Source: Spirosoma rigui (GTDB lineage: Bacteria; Bacteroidota; Bacteroidia; Cytophagales; Spirosomataceae). Taken from it: a stretch of 64,000 nucleotides of DNA. Shown here in pieces: positions 47,060 to 58,500 of this stretch. Every line of letters starts with the position of its first letter. The stretch's first letter is position 1. Both the position numbers and the translations under genes were made by a program. Where the stretch lies: positions 3,534,001 to 3,598,000 of the forward strand of contig NZ_CP020105.1 in assembly GCF_002067135.1 (NCBI RefSeq), read 5' to 3'. A model generated the notes under the pieces. The model was not told the DNA's origin. It worked only from the letters and a program-made list of their open reading frames with translations, and searched no databases.

Positions 47060-48482
47060 ATGAAGATCCTGCTCACGGGGGCCACCGGTTATTGCCCAGC
47101 GCTTGTTGCCGGTTTTGTTACAGGACGGCCATGACGTCATCTGCTGCGTTCGGGACCGGGAGCGGTTCCAGCCTCCCGAACTTGCCTCGGCCGGTGTGCA
47201 GGTTCTGGAAGTCGATTTTCTCAAGCCGGAGACGCTCCGTGCTATACCGGCGGATGTTGACGCAGCCTACTACCTGATCCATTCGATGGCGTCTCCAACG
47301 GGTGATTTTGCCCAGCTGGAAGCGAAAGCCGCCCGGCATTTTGTGGAGACGCTCCGGGGCACCCGCGCCCGGCAGCTTATTTACCTGAGCGGCATTGTCA
47401 ACCAGCCCCAGTTGTCGAAACACCTGCGCTCCCGCCAGCAGGTCGAACAGATCCTGGCCGGGGCGGGGATACCGTTAACCACATTGCGGGCGGGTATCAT
47501 CGTGGGCTCGGGTAGTGCTTCCTTCGAAATTATCCGCGATCTGGTTGAGAAATTGCCCATCATGGTTGCCCCCCGCTGGTTGCACACCCGCTGCCAGCCC
47601 ATTGCCATCCGGAACGTAGTTGCGTTTTTGGCCGGCGTATTGCTCCGCCCCGAAACCTACGACGCCAGTTACGACATTGGCGGGCCTGATATTCTGTCGT
47701 ACAAAGAAATGCTCCTGCAGTTTGCGCAGGTACGGGGCCTCAAGCGCACTATTATCGTGGTACCCGTGATGACGCCCAGATTGTCGTCCTACTGGTTGTA
47801 TTTCGTAACGGCGACATCCTACCCGCTGGCCTGCCATTTAGTCGACAGCATGAAGGTCGAAGTGGTGGGTGCCCCCAACGAGCTGGATAGTCTGCTAGGC
47901 ATCGAGCTGATTCCCTACAAGGAGGCTATCGGTATGGCATTCGACAAGATTGAGCAGAACGAAGTGGTCTCCAGCTGGAAAGATGCACTGGCAACGCCCG
48001 TATTGCACAAAGGCCTTGCTCAGTATATAGAAGTGCCCGTAAAAGGTTGCTTCAAAGACCAGCGCCGTATCCAGGTCGCCGATTCCGAACAAACGCTGGA
48101 CCGGATATGGGCCATTGGCGGACAAACGGGCTGGTACTATGGTAACTGGTTATGGGCCCTGCGGGGCCTGATGGACCAGGTGGTGGGGGGAGTCGGGCTG
48201 CGCCGGGGCCGACGCAGCCCGACCCGCATCAAAGCCGGCGACGCGCTCGACTTCTGGCGGGTGTTGCTGGCGAGCCGCTCGCAGAAACGGTTGCTGTTAT
48301 ACGCGGAGATGAAACTACCGGGTGAGGCCTGGCTGGAGTTTCGGCTCCTGCCCGACAACACCCTGGAGCAAACCGCTACGTTCCGCCCGCTGGGCATCTG
48401 GGGACGGCTCTACTGGTATGCCGTCCTTCCCTTCCACGGGTACATTTTTCAGGGGATGATCCGGCAACTTGCCAAGGTCTGA
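47060..48482 (+). pseudogene. SDR-type NAD(P)-binding protein (DUF2867), frameshifted at the start
   Basis: ATG 47060 reads MKILLTGATGY, a perfect Rossmann opening, then goes out of phase (CPALVAGF) to a stop near 47132. From about 47092 another phase reads AQRLLPVLLQDGHDVICCVR and stays open for over 450 residues to 48482 (YYLIHSM, RQLIYLSGI, YDIGGPDILSYKE, then a START-like DUF2867 tail with LLYAEMKLPGEAWLEF). Two bases missing in GGTTATTGCCC (expected GGT TAT ATT GCC) explain it. As read, the intact product cannot be made from the ATG; a TTG at 47103 would give a version without the glycine motif. Pseudogene, phase switch or sequence error. Confidence 0.85.
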
Positions 48483-48487
48483 ACGTA

Positions 48488-48530
48488 CCGGGTCCGGCAG
48501 GGGTACAAAAAGCGCCCGAACCGGACCCGG
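48488..48530. terminator. Hairpin between converging genes
   Basis: CCGGGTCCGG pairs with CCGGACCCGG (48521-48530) around a 23-base loop. No T-tract, so only moderate support. Confidence 0.5.
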
Positions 48531-48551
48531 GTCCGACCAGCAGGGGCTTGG

Positions 48552-48836
48552 TTACTCCGTAACGATGGTTAGCTTGGCAGGGCCGGCAAGCCACTTTCCG
48601 GCTTTGGCGCCAAAGGCAGCCATGTGTGGCATATCATTGTGGGCCTTCAGGCCTGCTTCGTCGTCCCAACGTTCGTGCATGATAAAGCGGTCGGGGTGTT
48701 CCGTGCTTTCGTACAGTTCATACAACTGACAGGCGGGTTCCAGACGAACCTGGGCGACCAGGTCGAGAAGGGCGGGGCGCAGATCGGGACCGGCACCGGG
48801 CCGGGCGTTAATTTCGGCAAAAACGAGGAGAGCCAT
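48552..48836 (-). CDS. Antibiotic-biosynthesis-monooxygenase (ABM) domain protein
   Basis: A 94-residue ferredoxin-like dimeric fold of the YgiN/quinol monooxygenase type: VFAEINARPGAGPDLRPAL, CQLYELYESTEHPDRFIMHE, WDDEAGLKAHNDMPHM. The His in LKAHND and the Trp are typical. It probably acts on small quinones or aromatics. It lies 25 bases upstream of aroE on the same strand, and ends facing the frameshifted SDR gene. Confidence 0.93.
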   Translation of the reverse strand: MALLVFAEINARPGAGPDLRPALLDLVAQVRLEPACQLYELYESTEHPDRFIMHERWDDEAGLKAHNDMPHMAAFGAKAGKWLAGPAKLTIVTE

Positions 48837-48860
48837 AAGAAATAAGCGTAGAGACGTTAG

Positions 48861-49607
48861 CTATTGTTGCTGCCAGATCGACCAGGCTTTTTCAGCCTGA
48901 AGTTCCAGCATACGAAGACCATTATGCGTGGCGGCACCGCGTTCGGCTCCCCGTTTCATAAACTGGGTTTCGGCGGGATTGTAGACAAGATCGTAGAGCA
49001 AATGCCGGCTGGTCAGTTGCTCGTAAGGGATAGCCGGGACTTCGTCGGTGTGAGGGTAGGTACCCACCGGCGAGCAGTTGATGAGCAGGGCATACTCGCT
49101 GAGCAGGGCCGGGACTTCATCGTAGGTAACCGTGCTGGCCGTTTTGCTCCGCGATACCGACTGGTAGGGGATAGCCAGATCCGTCAGTGCGGCCGTAACG
49201 GCTTTCGACGCGCCCCCCGTTCCCAGCACCAACGCTCGCAGGCCGGCGAGGGGCCGGTCCAGGGTCGTCAGCCAGTCTTCCAGCGACTGTTTGAATCCGT
49301 AGTAATCGGAATTATACCCCACCCGGGTGCCATCGTCCTGGAGCCGGATCACGTTGACGGCTCCCACTTTCGAAGCCGACGCATCGAGCCGGTCGAGGAA
49401 CGGCAATACCGCCTGTTTGTGCGGGATGGTTACGTTAAGACCCCGCAGGCCCGGGGTTTGCAGTAAAGCGGGCAGCGCAGCTACGTCGGGCATTTCAAAC
49501 AGGCTATACTGGCTGTCGGAAATGCCCTCCCGGCCGAATTTATCGGTGAAGTAGCGCTGCGAGAATGAGTGCGTGAGCGGAAAGCCAATGAGACCGTATT
49601 GCTTCAT
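48861..49607 (-). CDS. aroE: Shikimate dehydrogenase
   Basis: Reduces 3-dehydroshikimate to shikimate with NADPH in aromatic amino-acid synthesis. 248 residues. Motifs: GFPLTHSFSQ at the N-terminus, catalytic Lys64 in NVTIPHK, Asp101 in YNSDYYGF, the NADP motif LGTGGASKAV, and the C-terminal GLRMLELQAEKAW. The usual NTD is NSD here. The ATG at 49607 is standard. Confidence 0.96.
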   Translation of the reverse strand: MKQYGLIGFPLTHSFSQRYFTDKFGREGISDSQYSLFEMPDVAALPALLQTPGLRGLNVTIPHKQAVLPFLDRLDASASKVGAVNVIRLQDDGTRVGYNSDYYGFKQSLEDWLTTLDRPLAGLRALVLGTGGASKAVTAALTDLAIPYQSVSRSKTASTVTYDEVPALLSEYALLINCSPVGTYPHTDEVPAIPYEQLTSRHLLYDLVYNPAETQFMKRGAERGAATHNGLRMLELQAEKAWSIWQQQ

Positions 49608-49632
49608 AGCCGTTCAAAAAAAGCGGGGCCGG

Positions 49633-50286
49633 TTAAAGTGCCGACCGGGACAGTTTCTTTTTGATGACCTGTACAATGACGGGCATGATGGACAAACCAA
49701 CAATACCGAAGACGACCAGTTCAAAGTTTTTCTGAACGATAGGAATGTTGCCGGCAAAGTAGCCCAGCAACGTGATGCTGACCACCCAGAGTACCGCCCC
49801 GGCAATGCAGTTACGGATGTAGGTACCGTAGTGCATGCTGCCGGCCCCGGCAACGAAGGGTGCAATGGTCCGTACGATAGGTATGAACCGCGCCATGATG
49901 ACTGTGCGGCCACCGTGTTTAGCGTAAAACTTTTCCGTTTCGGTGATATACTCCCGCTTAAAAAACAGGATACGTTCCCGCATCTTGATGCGGCTACCGA
50001 GAAACTTACCCACAAAATAATTGACATTATCGCCCAGCAGCGCGGCCAGAATGAGCAGTGGGATGATGATCCGGACATCCAGCTCATTGGTGTCGCGGGC
50101 GGCCAGTGCGCCAGCCGCGAACAGCAGCGAGTCGCCGGGCAGGAGGGGCATCACGATCAGCCCGGTTTCCGTAAAGACAATCAGGAACAGGATTGCGTAC
50201 AGCAATATCCCATACTGGTTCGCCCATGAATCGAGGTACGTATCGAGGTGAAGCAGGAAATCGAGCAATGATTTGATAATGTCCAT
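49633..50286 (-). CDS. DedA-family membrane protein
   Basis: A 217-residue polytopic membrane protein of the SNARE-associated/DedA family, linked in other bacteria to lipid-carrier flipping and membrane homeostasis. ATG 50286 starts MDIIKSLLDFLLHLD. Family motifs are FTETGLIVMPLLPGDSLLF and GGRTVIMARFIPIVRTIAPF, with the two conserved Arg, and GDNVNYFVGKFLGSRI. It begins 25 bases upstream of aroE and may be transcribed with it. Confidence 0.95.
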   Translation of the reverse strand: MDIIKSLLDFLLHLDTYLDSWANQYGILLYAILFLIVFTETGLIVMPLLPGDSLLFAAGALAARDTNELDVRIIIPLLILAALLGDNVNYFVGKFLGSRIKMRERILFFKREYITETEKFYAKHGGRTVIMARFIPIVRTIAPFVAGAGSMHYGTYIRNCIAGAVLWVVSITLLGYFAGNIPIVQKNFELVVFGIVGLSIMPVIVQVIKKKLSRSAL

Positions 50287-50387
50287 GAAACGAATCGTGT
50301 GAGTAAGAATCGAAAAGAGCACGCGGAAGCCGGGCGGGTGATGGGCCAGGAGAGTTCCTGCCCCCCAAACGGCTAGGGCATGCAGGG

Positions 50388-51149
50388 CTATTTGTCGAGG
50401 AAATGAGAAAACGTGTCGCCACGTAGCCCCAGCCGGATGGTTTCGAGCGGGATAACTTCGCTGGGCGCTATGTTGCCCACGTTAACATTGGCACCGAGCA
50501 GTTTGACAAACCATACCTGCTGCTCTTTCTGGGGAGCTTCCCACAGGATTTTCTCCGACGGGATCTGGGTCAGGATTTCTTCGACCAGCCCCTGCCGTAC
50601 TTCACCGCTGGCCCGAAACAGACCAACCGTACCGCCTTCGCGGGCTTCGCCGATTACCTTCCACGCACCCGCTTCGAGTTCCGCTTTCATAAGCTGAATC
50701 CATTTGTAGGGCGGAATGATTTTCGATTCGTCCTTGGAGCCAACCTCCGAGAGTACCGTTACCTGAGTGGCCAGCTGGCGGATGTATTCGCACTTCTCAT
50801 CGGGGTCCATATCAATCGACCCGTCGGATACTTCGGCGTGCTGCAGGTTGTAGGTATCAAGTAGTTTGCGATAGTCATCGAACTGCTTGCGAACCACGAA
50901 GGCCTCGAAGAGCGTACCACCGAAGTACACCGGCATTCCGGCTTCCTGGTAGAGTGCGATTTTTTCCTTTAGGTTCGGTGTGACAAACGAGGTGGCCCAG
51001 CCTAGTTTGATAATGTCGGCATGTTGGGCAGAGGTGGAGAGGAAGTCTTCCACTTCGCGCAGACTCAAGCCCTTATCCATAACCATCGTTATACCACTCT
51101 GGCGGGGTTTTGTCGTGCGCTCGGGAATTTGCGTAAGCGTATAATTCAT
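50388..51149 (-). CDS. Phosphosulfolactate synthase-like protein (ComA family)
   Basis: A 253-residue TIM-barrel protein. Family features: GITMVMDKGLSLREVEDFL, IIKLGWATSF, YFGGTLFEAFVV, VSDGSIDMDPDEK, LSEVGSKDES and VIGEAREGGT. ComA adds sulfite to phosphoenolpyruvate to give phosphosulfolactate in coenzyme M synthesis. Methanogens aside, homologues occur in some bacteria where the product is unclear, perhaps linked to sulfonates. No comB, comC or comDE lies in the window, so function here is inferred only from the family. ATG 51149 gives the conserved N-terminus. Confidence 0.88.
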   Translation of the reverse strand: MNYTLTQIPERTTKPRQSGITMVMDKGLSLREVEDFLSTSAQHADIIKLGWATSFVTPNLKEKIALYQEAGMPVYFGGTLFEAFVVRKQFDDYRKLLDTYNLQHAEVSDGSIDMDPDEKCEYIRQLATQVTVLSEVGSKDESKIIPPYKWIQLMKAELEAGAWKVIGEAREGGTVGLFRASGEVRQGLVEEILTQIPSEKILWEAPQKEQQVWFVKLLGANVNVGNIAPSEVIPLETIRLGLRGDTFSHFLDK

Positions 51150-51279
51150 TCGTAATAACAGCGTAGACGCGTTTAAAATCGCCCAAAAGTAGCATAACTC
51201 CCGACAACCTCCCAAGAAAGTCCACAAATAATAGCGTCAGATAGCACTTCTGCTTAGTTTAGTGCTATTTTTGTTGGCT

Positions 51280-51729
51280 ATGGACAATTCATCCAATCAA
51301 CGACTTGATTTTTTTCGGTCATTAATCGGCCAGGACATGCGCCGTAGTATATCCCCCCTGGGCCGCTGGCTCAATGGTACGCTCCGGGCCGCCGACTATG
51401 GCCGTTTGGTAACTGAGTATTCCGTTCGGGAGGAGATGACCAATCCGGCCGGTGTACTGCACGGTGGGGCCGCCACCGCTATTCTGGATGATCTGATCGG
51501 GGCTATGGTGTTTACCCTGGGTCGTGAGTATGCATTTACGTCTGTCAATCTGACCATCGATTTTCTGCATGCCGCCCGACTGGGCGACACCGTCACGGCC
51601 ACCGCTGAACTGGTACGAGCCGGCAAAAACATCATCCACTGCGAGGGACGAATCGTGGGAGCCGATGGTAAGGTAGTTGCCAAATGCGCTACCAACCTGA
51701 TTCAAACCTCCGTGAAGCTGCCCTTCTAG
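51280..51729 (+). CDS. PaaI-type hotdog thioesterase
   Basis: A 149-residue single hotdog domain, probably hydrolysing aromatic or short acyl-CoA. Motifs: EEMTNPAGVLHGGAATAILD with the catalytic Asp region, INLTIDF-like VNLTIDFLHAARLGDTVTA, and CEGRIVGADGKVVA. The ATG at 51280 precedes MDNSSNQRLDFF; an upstream TTG at 51262 is not needed. Confidence 0.92.
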   Translation: MDNSSNQRLDFFRSLIGQDMRRSISPLGRWLNGTLRAADYGRLVTEYSVREEMTNPAGVLHGGAATAILDDLIGAMVFTLGREYAFTSVNLTIDFLHAARLGDTVTATAELVRAGKNIIHCEGRIVGADGKVVAKCATNLIQTSVKLPF

Positions 51730-52037
51730 GAAACCGTCTGGCGAATGGGCGGATCGGTGTGCAGGCTGACGGACGCGGGTCCGTCGGATGCCGGGCCTGT
51801 GTTCGCTCAAATGGATTGGTATGTGACTATTTCTTCTGATGTAGTCTAATAGGCTGCCCGACTCTTGAACGTTGTTCTCACGGGCCGAGCATACTACGTG
51901 CCAAACGTAGAATTGGCCCTTATGTAACCAGTTTATACCGGTGGCATATGTTTTGCTATGCCGCCGATCGAAGCGTACCGAAATCAACATTTTTTCGATT
52001 TGCGAAGCGTTATTTCCAGCTTATCTGCCCATTTGTT

Positions 52038-52090
52038 CGAACATAAAGTTAAGTAACTGATTTGTTATCAGTTACTTAACTTTATGTTCG
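52038..52090. terminator. Perfect 24-bp inverted repeat, AT-rich
   Basis: The arms at 52038-52061 and 52067-52090 are exact complements with loop TTGTT. The stem is AT-rich (CGAACATAAAGTTAAGTAAC). It could end thioesterase transcription, though no T-tract follows. Confidence 0.65.
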
Positions 52091-52108
52091 GCTTATTGCT
52101 GCTCCTGC

Positions 52109-52160
52109 TAAAGCCACAGGGCCAATCGTACAACCAGGTATGATTGGCCCTGTGGCTTTA
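52109..52160. terminator. 19-bp inverted repeat, second hairpin
   Basis: TAAAGCCACAGGGCCAATC at 52109-52127 is exactly complementary to 52142-52160 with a 14-base loop. It stands 18 bases after the previous hairpin. Confidence 0.65.
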
Positions 52161-52533
52161 TAGTTGTTAACCACCACCGTACGGTGCATTTTTTACGACG
52201 AATGATGCACCGACTGCGGTTTATGGGCGAATTCTACACGACGTTATTTCCGGTTGCCAGCGTTCCAGACCCCTTGTTCTGGTTGCTGTCCTGTTTGCTC
52301 AACAGACAGCCTATCCGGCTACCTGGAACCATCGGGGTATCCACCCGTGCCGGCGGTTCGCTTTTCAATACGTCGCCCGTTGGTCAATCCCCTTTCTTCC
52401 GCAGACCGGGCTTCCGCGATAAACCTCCCCAGCGCGCAACAGGCGCTGAATCAATTGCTTCCCTGCCGGTCCTGCCAGTGCGTATCTGATGCTGTCCGAC
52501 CTATCTACCCAATCACTGATTATCCAGTAGCAT

Positions 52534-55500
52534 ATGAAACCAATCTCTACCCACTGTCTTCCTCTCAGTAAAAAAATAACCGGCCTGGCGACCTGGCTAC
52601 GGATCTGGCTCGGGAATTTTTTTCAATGCCTGACGGGCCCTTTTTCGCTGGTGAGTCTTATCCCGATTCGCTGGTCACGGTATAGTCAGGTGCTGCTGGT
52701 AAGCCTGATCGTTGCTGCGACGCAGGTCATTGGTGCAACCAGCGCCAACGCGGGCAACGAGCTGCTGCCGGCCTCTAATCCGGGTCGACTTCCCGTAAAC
52801 AACTGGGTAACGGCTGGACCGAAGCTGGTGGGAGAGGGGCTGACTACATTCTTCGCGAACGGCACCTGTACGTCGGGCAGTTTGGGCGGACTCGTTTGGT
52901 ATGATTACAATTCCGACGGAGTGCGCAGTTCGACGCTGAACGAAGCGATTGGTATAAGTGGTGTTACGGTTACGGTCTTTAGTTTTTCAAGCAACACCGC
53001 ACTGGGAACTACTACCACGGGCGACAACGGTATCTGGTCCATCAGTGGTATTGCAACCGCATCCTACCCCGTACGGGTTGAATTTTCCAACCTGCCAACG
53101 TACGCCAGTTCGACCTTTGCCGGAACAAATTCAAAAACTACCGTTCAACTGGTATCGGCTGCCAGTTGTGCCGTTGATCTGGGAATACAGAATTCGGCCG
53201 ACTACTGCCAAACGACTGACCCTCCGCTGGCTGTAACCTGTTTTCTGAACGGAGCGCCAACCAGCACAACCGCTGCTACGTCGACAAACCCCGTCGACGT
53301 GCTTGTCGGGTTTAACTACAGTAGTTCCAGTTCAACGTTCGTCGGTAAAAACATGCTGGCCCAGAAAAACGAGATGGGGTCGGTTTATGGGCTTGCCTAC
53401 GATAAAAAGCGTAAAAAGCTGTATGCCGGGGCCTTCCTGAAACGCCACGTTGGTTTAATTGAAATTGCTTCGGTCCCGCAACTGGGGACCATATATCAGG
53501 TCAACTCGGAGGGCAATACGCCCGTTGTCTCCGTACTAACATCGGTGACGAACGTAGGCACCATTGCAACCAACGCGGCCCGGGGCCTGGGTGCGCCAAC
53601 CTCACCAAGTACCGATGCCCAGTCCTTTTCGCTGGTCGGTAAAATAGGCTTAGGCGACGTGGAGATTAGCGACGACATGAATACGCTCTTCACGGTAAAT
53701 CTTAACACGAAGCAGCTCGTTGTGATGCCCCTGAACGCTGCGGGCGCCGTTACATCGCAGACAAACTACACAATTCCAAGCCCCTGTACGACAAGTCGGC
53801 CGTTCGCGCTGAAGTACTACCGGGATAAACTGTACGTGGGCGTAACCTGTACACTGGAAGGAACCGCCACCGCCACATCGGCCCTGGCGTCCTACGTATA
53901 CGTGTTCGATCCTGCTACGAACACGTTCGACACAACGCCCCTGTTAACATTTCCGCTCAACTACGCCCGTGATCCTATTTACCGGGTGTCGGCTTCGGGT
54001 ACGCAGTATACCGGACTCTGGAAACCCTGGTCTACCAATTCCTACACGGGAAGTTATGCCGTGGGCGGTAGTCTGTTGGCTTATCCGCAGCCCCTGCTCT
54101 CCGATATTGAGTTCGACGCCAGCGGCAACATGATGCTCAGCCTGATGGATCGCTGGGGACACCAGATCGGGTATAACAATAATGATCTGTCGGGCGTGAT
54201 CAGAACGTCAAACGGAGATGGTGTAACGGCCGGTGATATCCGAAAGGCTTGTCTGATCAATGGCACCTATGTGATTGAAGGAAGTGCCGGATGTCCTCAG
54301 AACAGTGGGGGCTTGACGGGCAGTGCGGCCGATTTTTTTGCGGGTGATTTTTATTTGAACCCCGTTTCCACCACTCCCTTTTACCACGAGGAAGTAACCA
54401 TTGGCAGCATGGCTTACCTGCCCTTTAAAAATGAGGTCGCTATTACGGCATTCGATCCAGTCGACAATTTCTACGCCGGTGGACTCATTTTCCTGAATAC
54501 AACGACAACCGGAGCCAAATCACGAACCGGTATCGAGTTATATACATTTACGAGTTCGACGGGTGGGCCCATCGCAACGTTTGGTAAGGCCAGCGGCCTG
54601 GGCGACCTGGAAGCCATCTGTAATCAGGCACCCAAACAGATTGGTAACTACATCTGGATCGATACCGATCGGGATGGCGTGCAGGATGCCAATGAATCCG
54701 GATTAAACGGCGTTACCGTGCAGCTCTACCGGGTTACGTCCCCAACGAGTGCCACACTGGAAGCTACCACAACGACGGCTACCGTCAACGGGGTGTCGGG
54801 CTTCTACAGTTTCAGTGCCGCTCAACCTGTGGGGACGGCCGGAAATCTGTTTACGTCGTTGCAGGATAACGCCGTTTACTACGTTGTCGTCGGCAACGGT
54901 CAGTTCAATACGACGACTCAATTACTAACACTTTCGGCGACCAACTATAAACTGACCACCCGAGATGTCGGCGCGGGTACCCAACCCGACATCAATGATT
55001 CGGATGGCTTTATTTATACGACGACCGGCGCGGCCTTTACGAATTATCCGGTTACTACCATTACGGTGGGCGACGCTGGGTTTGTCAATCACACCCTCGA
55101 TTTTGGTTTGCAGGTCGACGTGCCCGCCAGCATCAGTGTCACCTCCACCACCGTATGCTACAATAACAGCAGCACCTTGACGGCCACCGGCTGTACCGGT
55201 ACGGTCACCTGGAGCAACAGCACCACCGCCACGACGCTGACAACCCCACTGTTGACCAGCACAACCAGTTATACGGCTACCTGTACGACCGCTTCCGGTT
55301 CTACTACGTTCGCAGTAGGAACCGTGACCGTACTGCCACAGCCGTTGCTGAGTTTAAGCGCCAGCGCAACTACCGTCACCGCGGGTACACCCGTAAGTCT
55401 TTCCGCTACGGGCTGTTCAGGCACCGTCGCCTGGTCGACCGGGCAAAGCGGCAGCCCCATTACGGTGACGCCCACCCTGGCCTCACAGGTTTACAGTGCA

Positions 55501-58500
55501 ACCTGTACCACTGGCCCGGCCTGTTTTACCACCGCGTCGATCACCATTACCACCGCAGCACCGGCCAGTATCAGCGTCAACTCGGCGACCATCTGTTACG
55601 GTTCAACGGCCACGCTGAGTACGTCGGGTTGTATCGGTACGGTTACCTGGAGTAATGGCACAACAGGTACCTCTCTCGCCACGGGAACACTGACCAGTAC
55701 CACCAGCTATACAGCCACGTGTACGACATCGACGGGATCGACTGCCGTTGCCGTAGGTACGGTTACGGTATCTCCTCAACCGATACTGAGTTTGTCGGCC
55801 AGCAGTACGCTGGTGACCGCGGGGACTCCCGTGAACCTGTCGGCAACGGGATGCACTGGCACCGTGAAATGGTCAACGAACCAGACTGGTACCAGCATTT
55901 CGGTAAACCCGGCTTTGGCAACGCAGGTCTACAGTGCCACCTGTACGACCGGCCCTAACTGCTTCACCACCGCCAGCATCACCATTCAAACCGAAGCCCC
56001 GACTACTATTATCGTCACGTCTGAAACGGTCTGTTACGGAAGCTCGGCCAGTCTTATGGCCCTGGGCTGCTCCGGCACCGTTAGCTGGAGCGATGGTACT
56101 AGTGGGTCTACCCTGACAATTCCGGTAGCCACCAGCACCAACAGCTATACGGCGACCTGTACGACGGCGGCCTCTTCAACGTATGCGGTAGGTACCGTGA
56201 CCGTGTTGCCACAACCGCTGTTGAGTCTTTCGGCCAGTAGTTTGCTGGTCACATCGGGCAACGCTGTCACGCTGACAGCCTCGCAGTGTACGGGTACGGT
56301 TACCTGGAGTACGGGCGAGACGGGCAGCGTGATTGTGGTGAACCCGGCCCTGGCCAGCCAGACCTACAGTGCCACCTGTACGACGGGTCCGGACTGCTTC
56401 ACCAGTGCGAGTGTCACGATTCAGACCCAGGCGCCAGCCATGATCAATGTGGCCAGCACAACAGTATGTTACGGTACGGGAGCTACGCTGACCGCTACGG
56501 GCTGTGTAGGGACGGTCAGCTGGAGCAACGGTACCGTAGGGAGCACGCTAACTACCGGCTTATTGACCAGTACGATCAGCTATACGGCGACCTGCACCAC
56601 CTCATTGGGGTCTACAACTTCGGTGGTAGCCACGGTGACGGTGCTGGATCAACCCTTGCTGAGTCTCTCGGCCAGCAGCACGCTGGTGACAACAGGCAAC
56701 GCAGTAACGCTGACGGCTTCGCAGTGCACGGGTAGTGTGATGTGGAGTACGGGCGAGACGGGCAGTGTCATTATCGTAAATCCCTTACTGACAACCCAGA
56801 CCTACAGTGCCACCTGCACGACGGGCCCTGGCTGTCTTACGACGGTCAGTATCACGGTGAACACCCAGGCCCCCGCCACCATTGCGGTCGATAATGCTGC
56901 TGTCTGCTACGGCAGCACCGCCACGCTAACCGCGACAGGCTGCGTGGGCAACGTAAGCTGGAATACGGGGGCTACGGGTGCCAGCCTAAGCACGGGTGCC
57001 CTGACCAGCACTACCAGCTATACCGCTACGTGCACCACCTCCCAGGGATCTATTGCTTACGCAGTAGGTACGGTGACAGTATATGGTCAGCCATTGTTGA
57101 GTCTGGGTGCCAGCAGTACGCTGGTTGCTACCGACAGCGACGTGACCTTAACGGCGACGCAGTGTACGGGTACGGTTATCTGGAGCACGGGCGAAACGGG
57201 CAGCGTAATCGTAGTGAACCCGGCTCTGGCCAGCCAGACTTACAGTGCCACCTGCACGACCGGTCCGGCCTGTTTCACCACCGCCAGTATCACAATCCAA
57301 ACGGAGCCTGCGCCAGTCATCAGTGTCAATAATGCGGAGGTCTGCTACGGCAGTCCAGCCACCTTAACCGCGACGGGTTGCGTAGGGGCAATCACTTGGA
57401 GTGATGGCACCACTGCATCTACCCTGACGATCCCGGTAGCTACCAGCACGTCGAGTTACACGGTGACCTGTACGACGGCTACGTCCTCGACTTACGCAGT
57501 TGGAACCGTTGTGGTGCTTGATGAACCGTTGTTAAGCCTCTCGGCCAGCAGTACGCTGGTGACAGCCGGAAGTTCCGTAACGCTGACTGCTGCGGAGTGC
57601 ACAGGCTACGTCGTCTGGAGCACGAGTATCTTTGATACGGGTGTCAATCAAATTGTAGTAAACCCCACCGTCAGCCAAACCTACAGCGCCACCTGCGTGA
57701 CGGGTCCTGCCTGCTTCACCAGTGCGAGCATCAGCATCGCTACGGAAGCTCCGGCTACCGTTGCCGTCAACAGCGTAACGGTGTGCTACGGCAGCCCGGC
57801 CACGCTGACGGCCACGGGCTGCGTGGGTAGCGTGAGCTGGAACACGGGCGCCACGGGCTCTACGTTGACGACATCGGCCCTAACGACAACGACTTCGTAC
57901 ACAGCCACCTGCACGACGGCTACGTCTACCACCTTTGGGGTGGGTGTGGTGACGGTGCTCGACCAGCCGCTGCTCACGCTGAGCGCTAGTGCTACCCTAG
58001 TCACATCGGGTAGCGCAGTAACGCTGACAGCCTCGCAGTGCACGGGTGGTATCACCTGGAGCACGGGCGAGACGGGCAGCGTGATCGTGGTGAACCCGGC
58101 CCTGGCCAGCCAGACCTACAGTGCGACCTGCACGACAGGCCCTGCCTGCTTTACCAGTGCGAGTGTCACGGTGAACACCGAAGCCCCGGCTACCGTTGCC
58201 GTCAACAGCGTAACGGTGTGCTACGGCAGCCCGGCCACGCTGACGGCCACGGGCTGCGTGGGTAGCGTGAGCTGGAACACGGGCGCCACGGGCTCTACGT
58301 TGACGACATCGGCCCTAACGACAACGACTTCGTACACAGCCACCTGCACGACGGCTACGTCTACCACCTTTGGGGTGGGTGTGGTGACGGTGCTCGACCA
58401 GCCGCTGCTCACGCTGAGCGCTAGTGCTACCCTAGTCACATCGGGCAGCGCAGTAACGCTGACAGCCTCGCAGTGCACGGGTGGTATCACCTGGAGCACG

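Larger units (their letters stand above)
51730..52533. other. Long intergenic region before the giant surface gene
   Basis: About 800 bases. It holds two strong inverted repeats (52038-52090 and 52109-52160) and a smaller hairpin near 51769-51786. A 101-codon frame at 52184-52489 starts with GTG and lacks protein-like features. The last 370 bases probably contain the promoter of the giant gene, but none was pinned down. Confidence 0.5.

Noticed and set aside
52184..52489. 101-codon plus-strand frame before the giant gene
   Set aside because: GTG start, composition rich in Arg, Pro and Ser without any domain or signal, and it overlaps another equally long frame.
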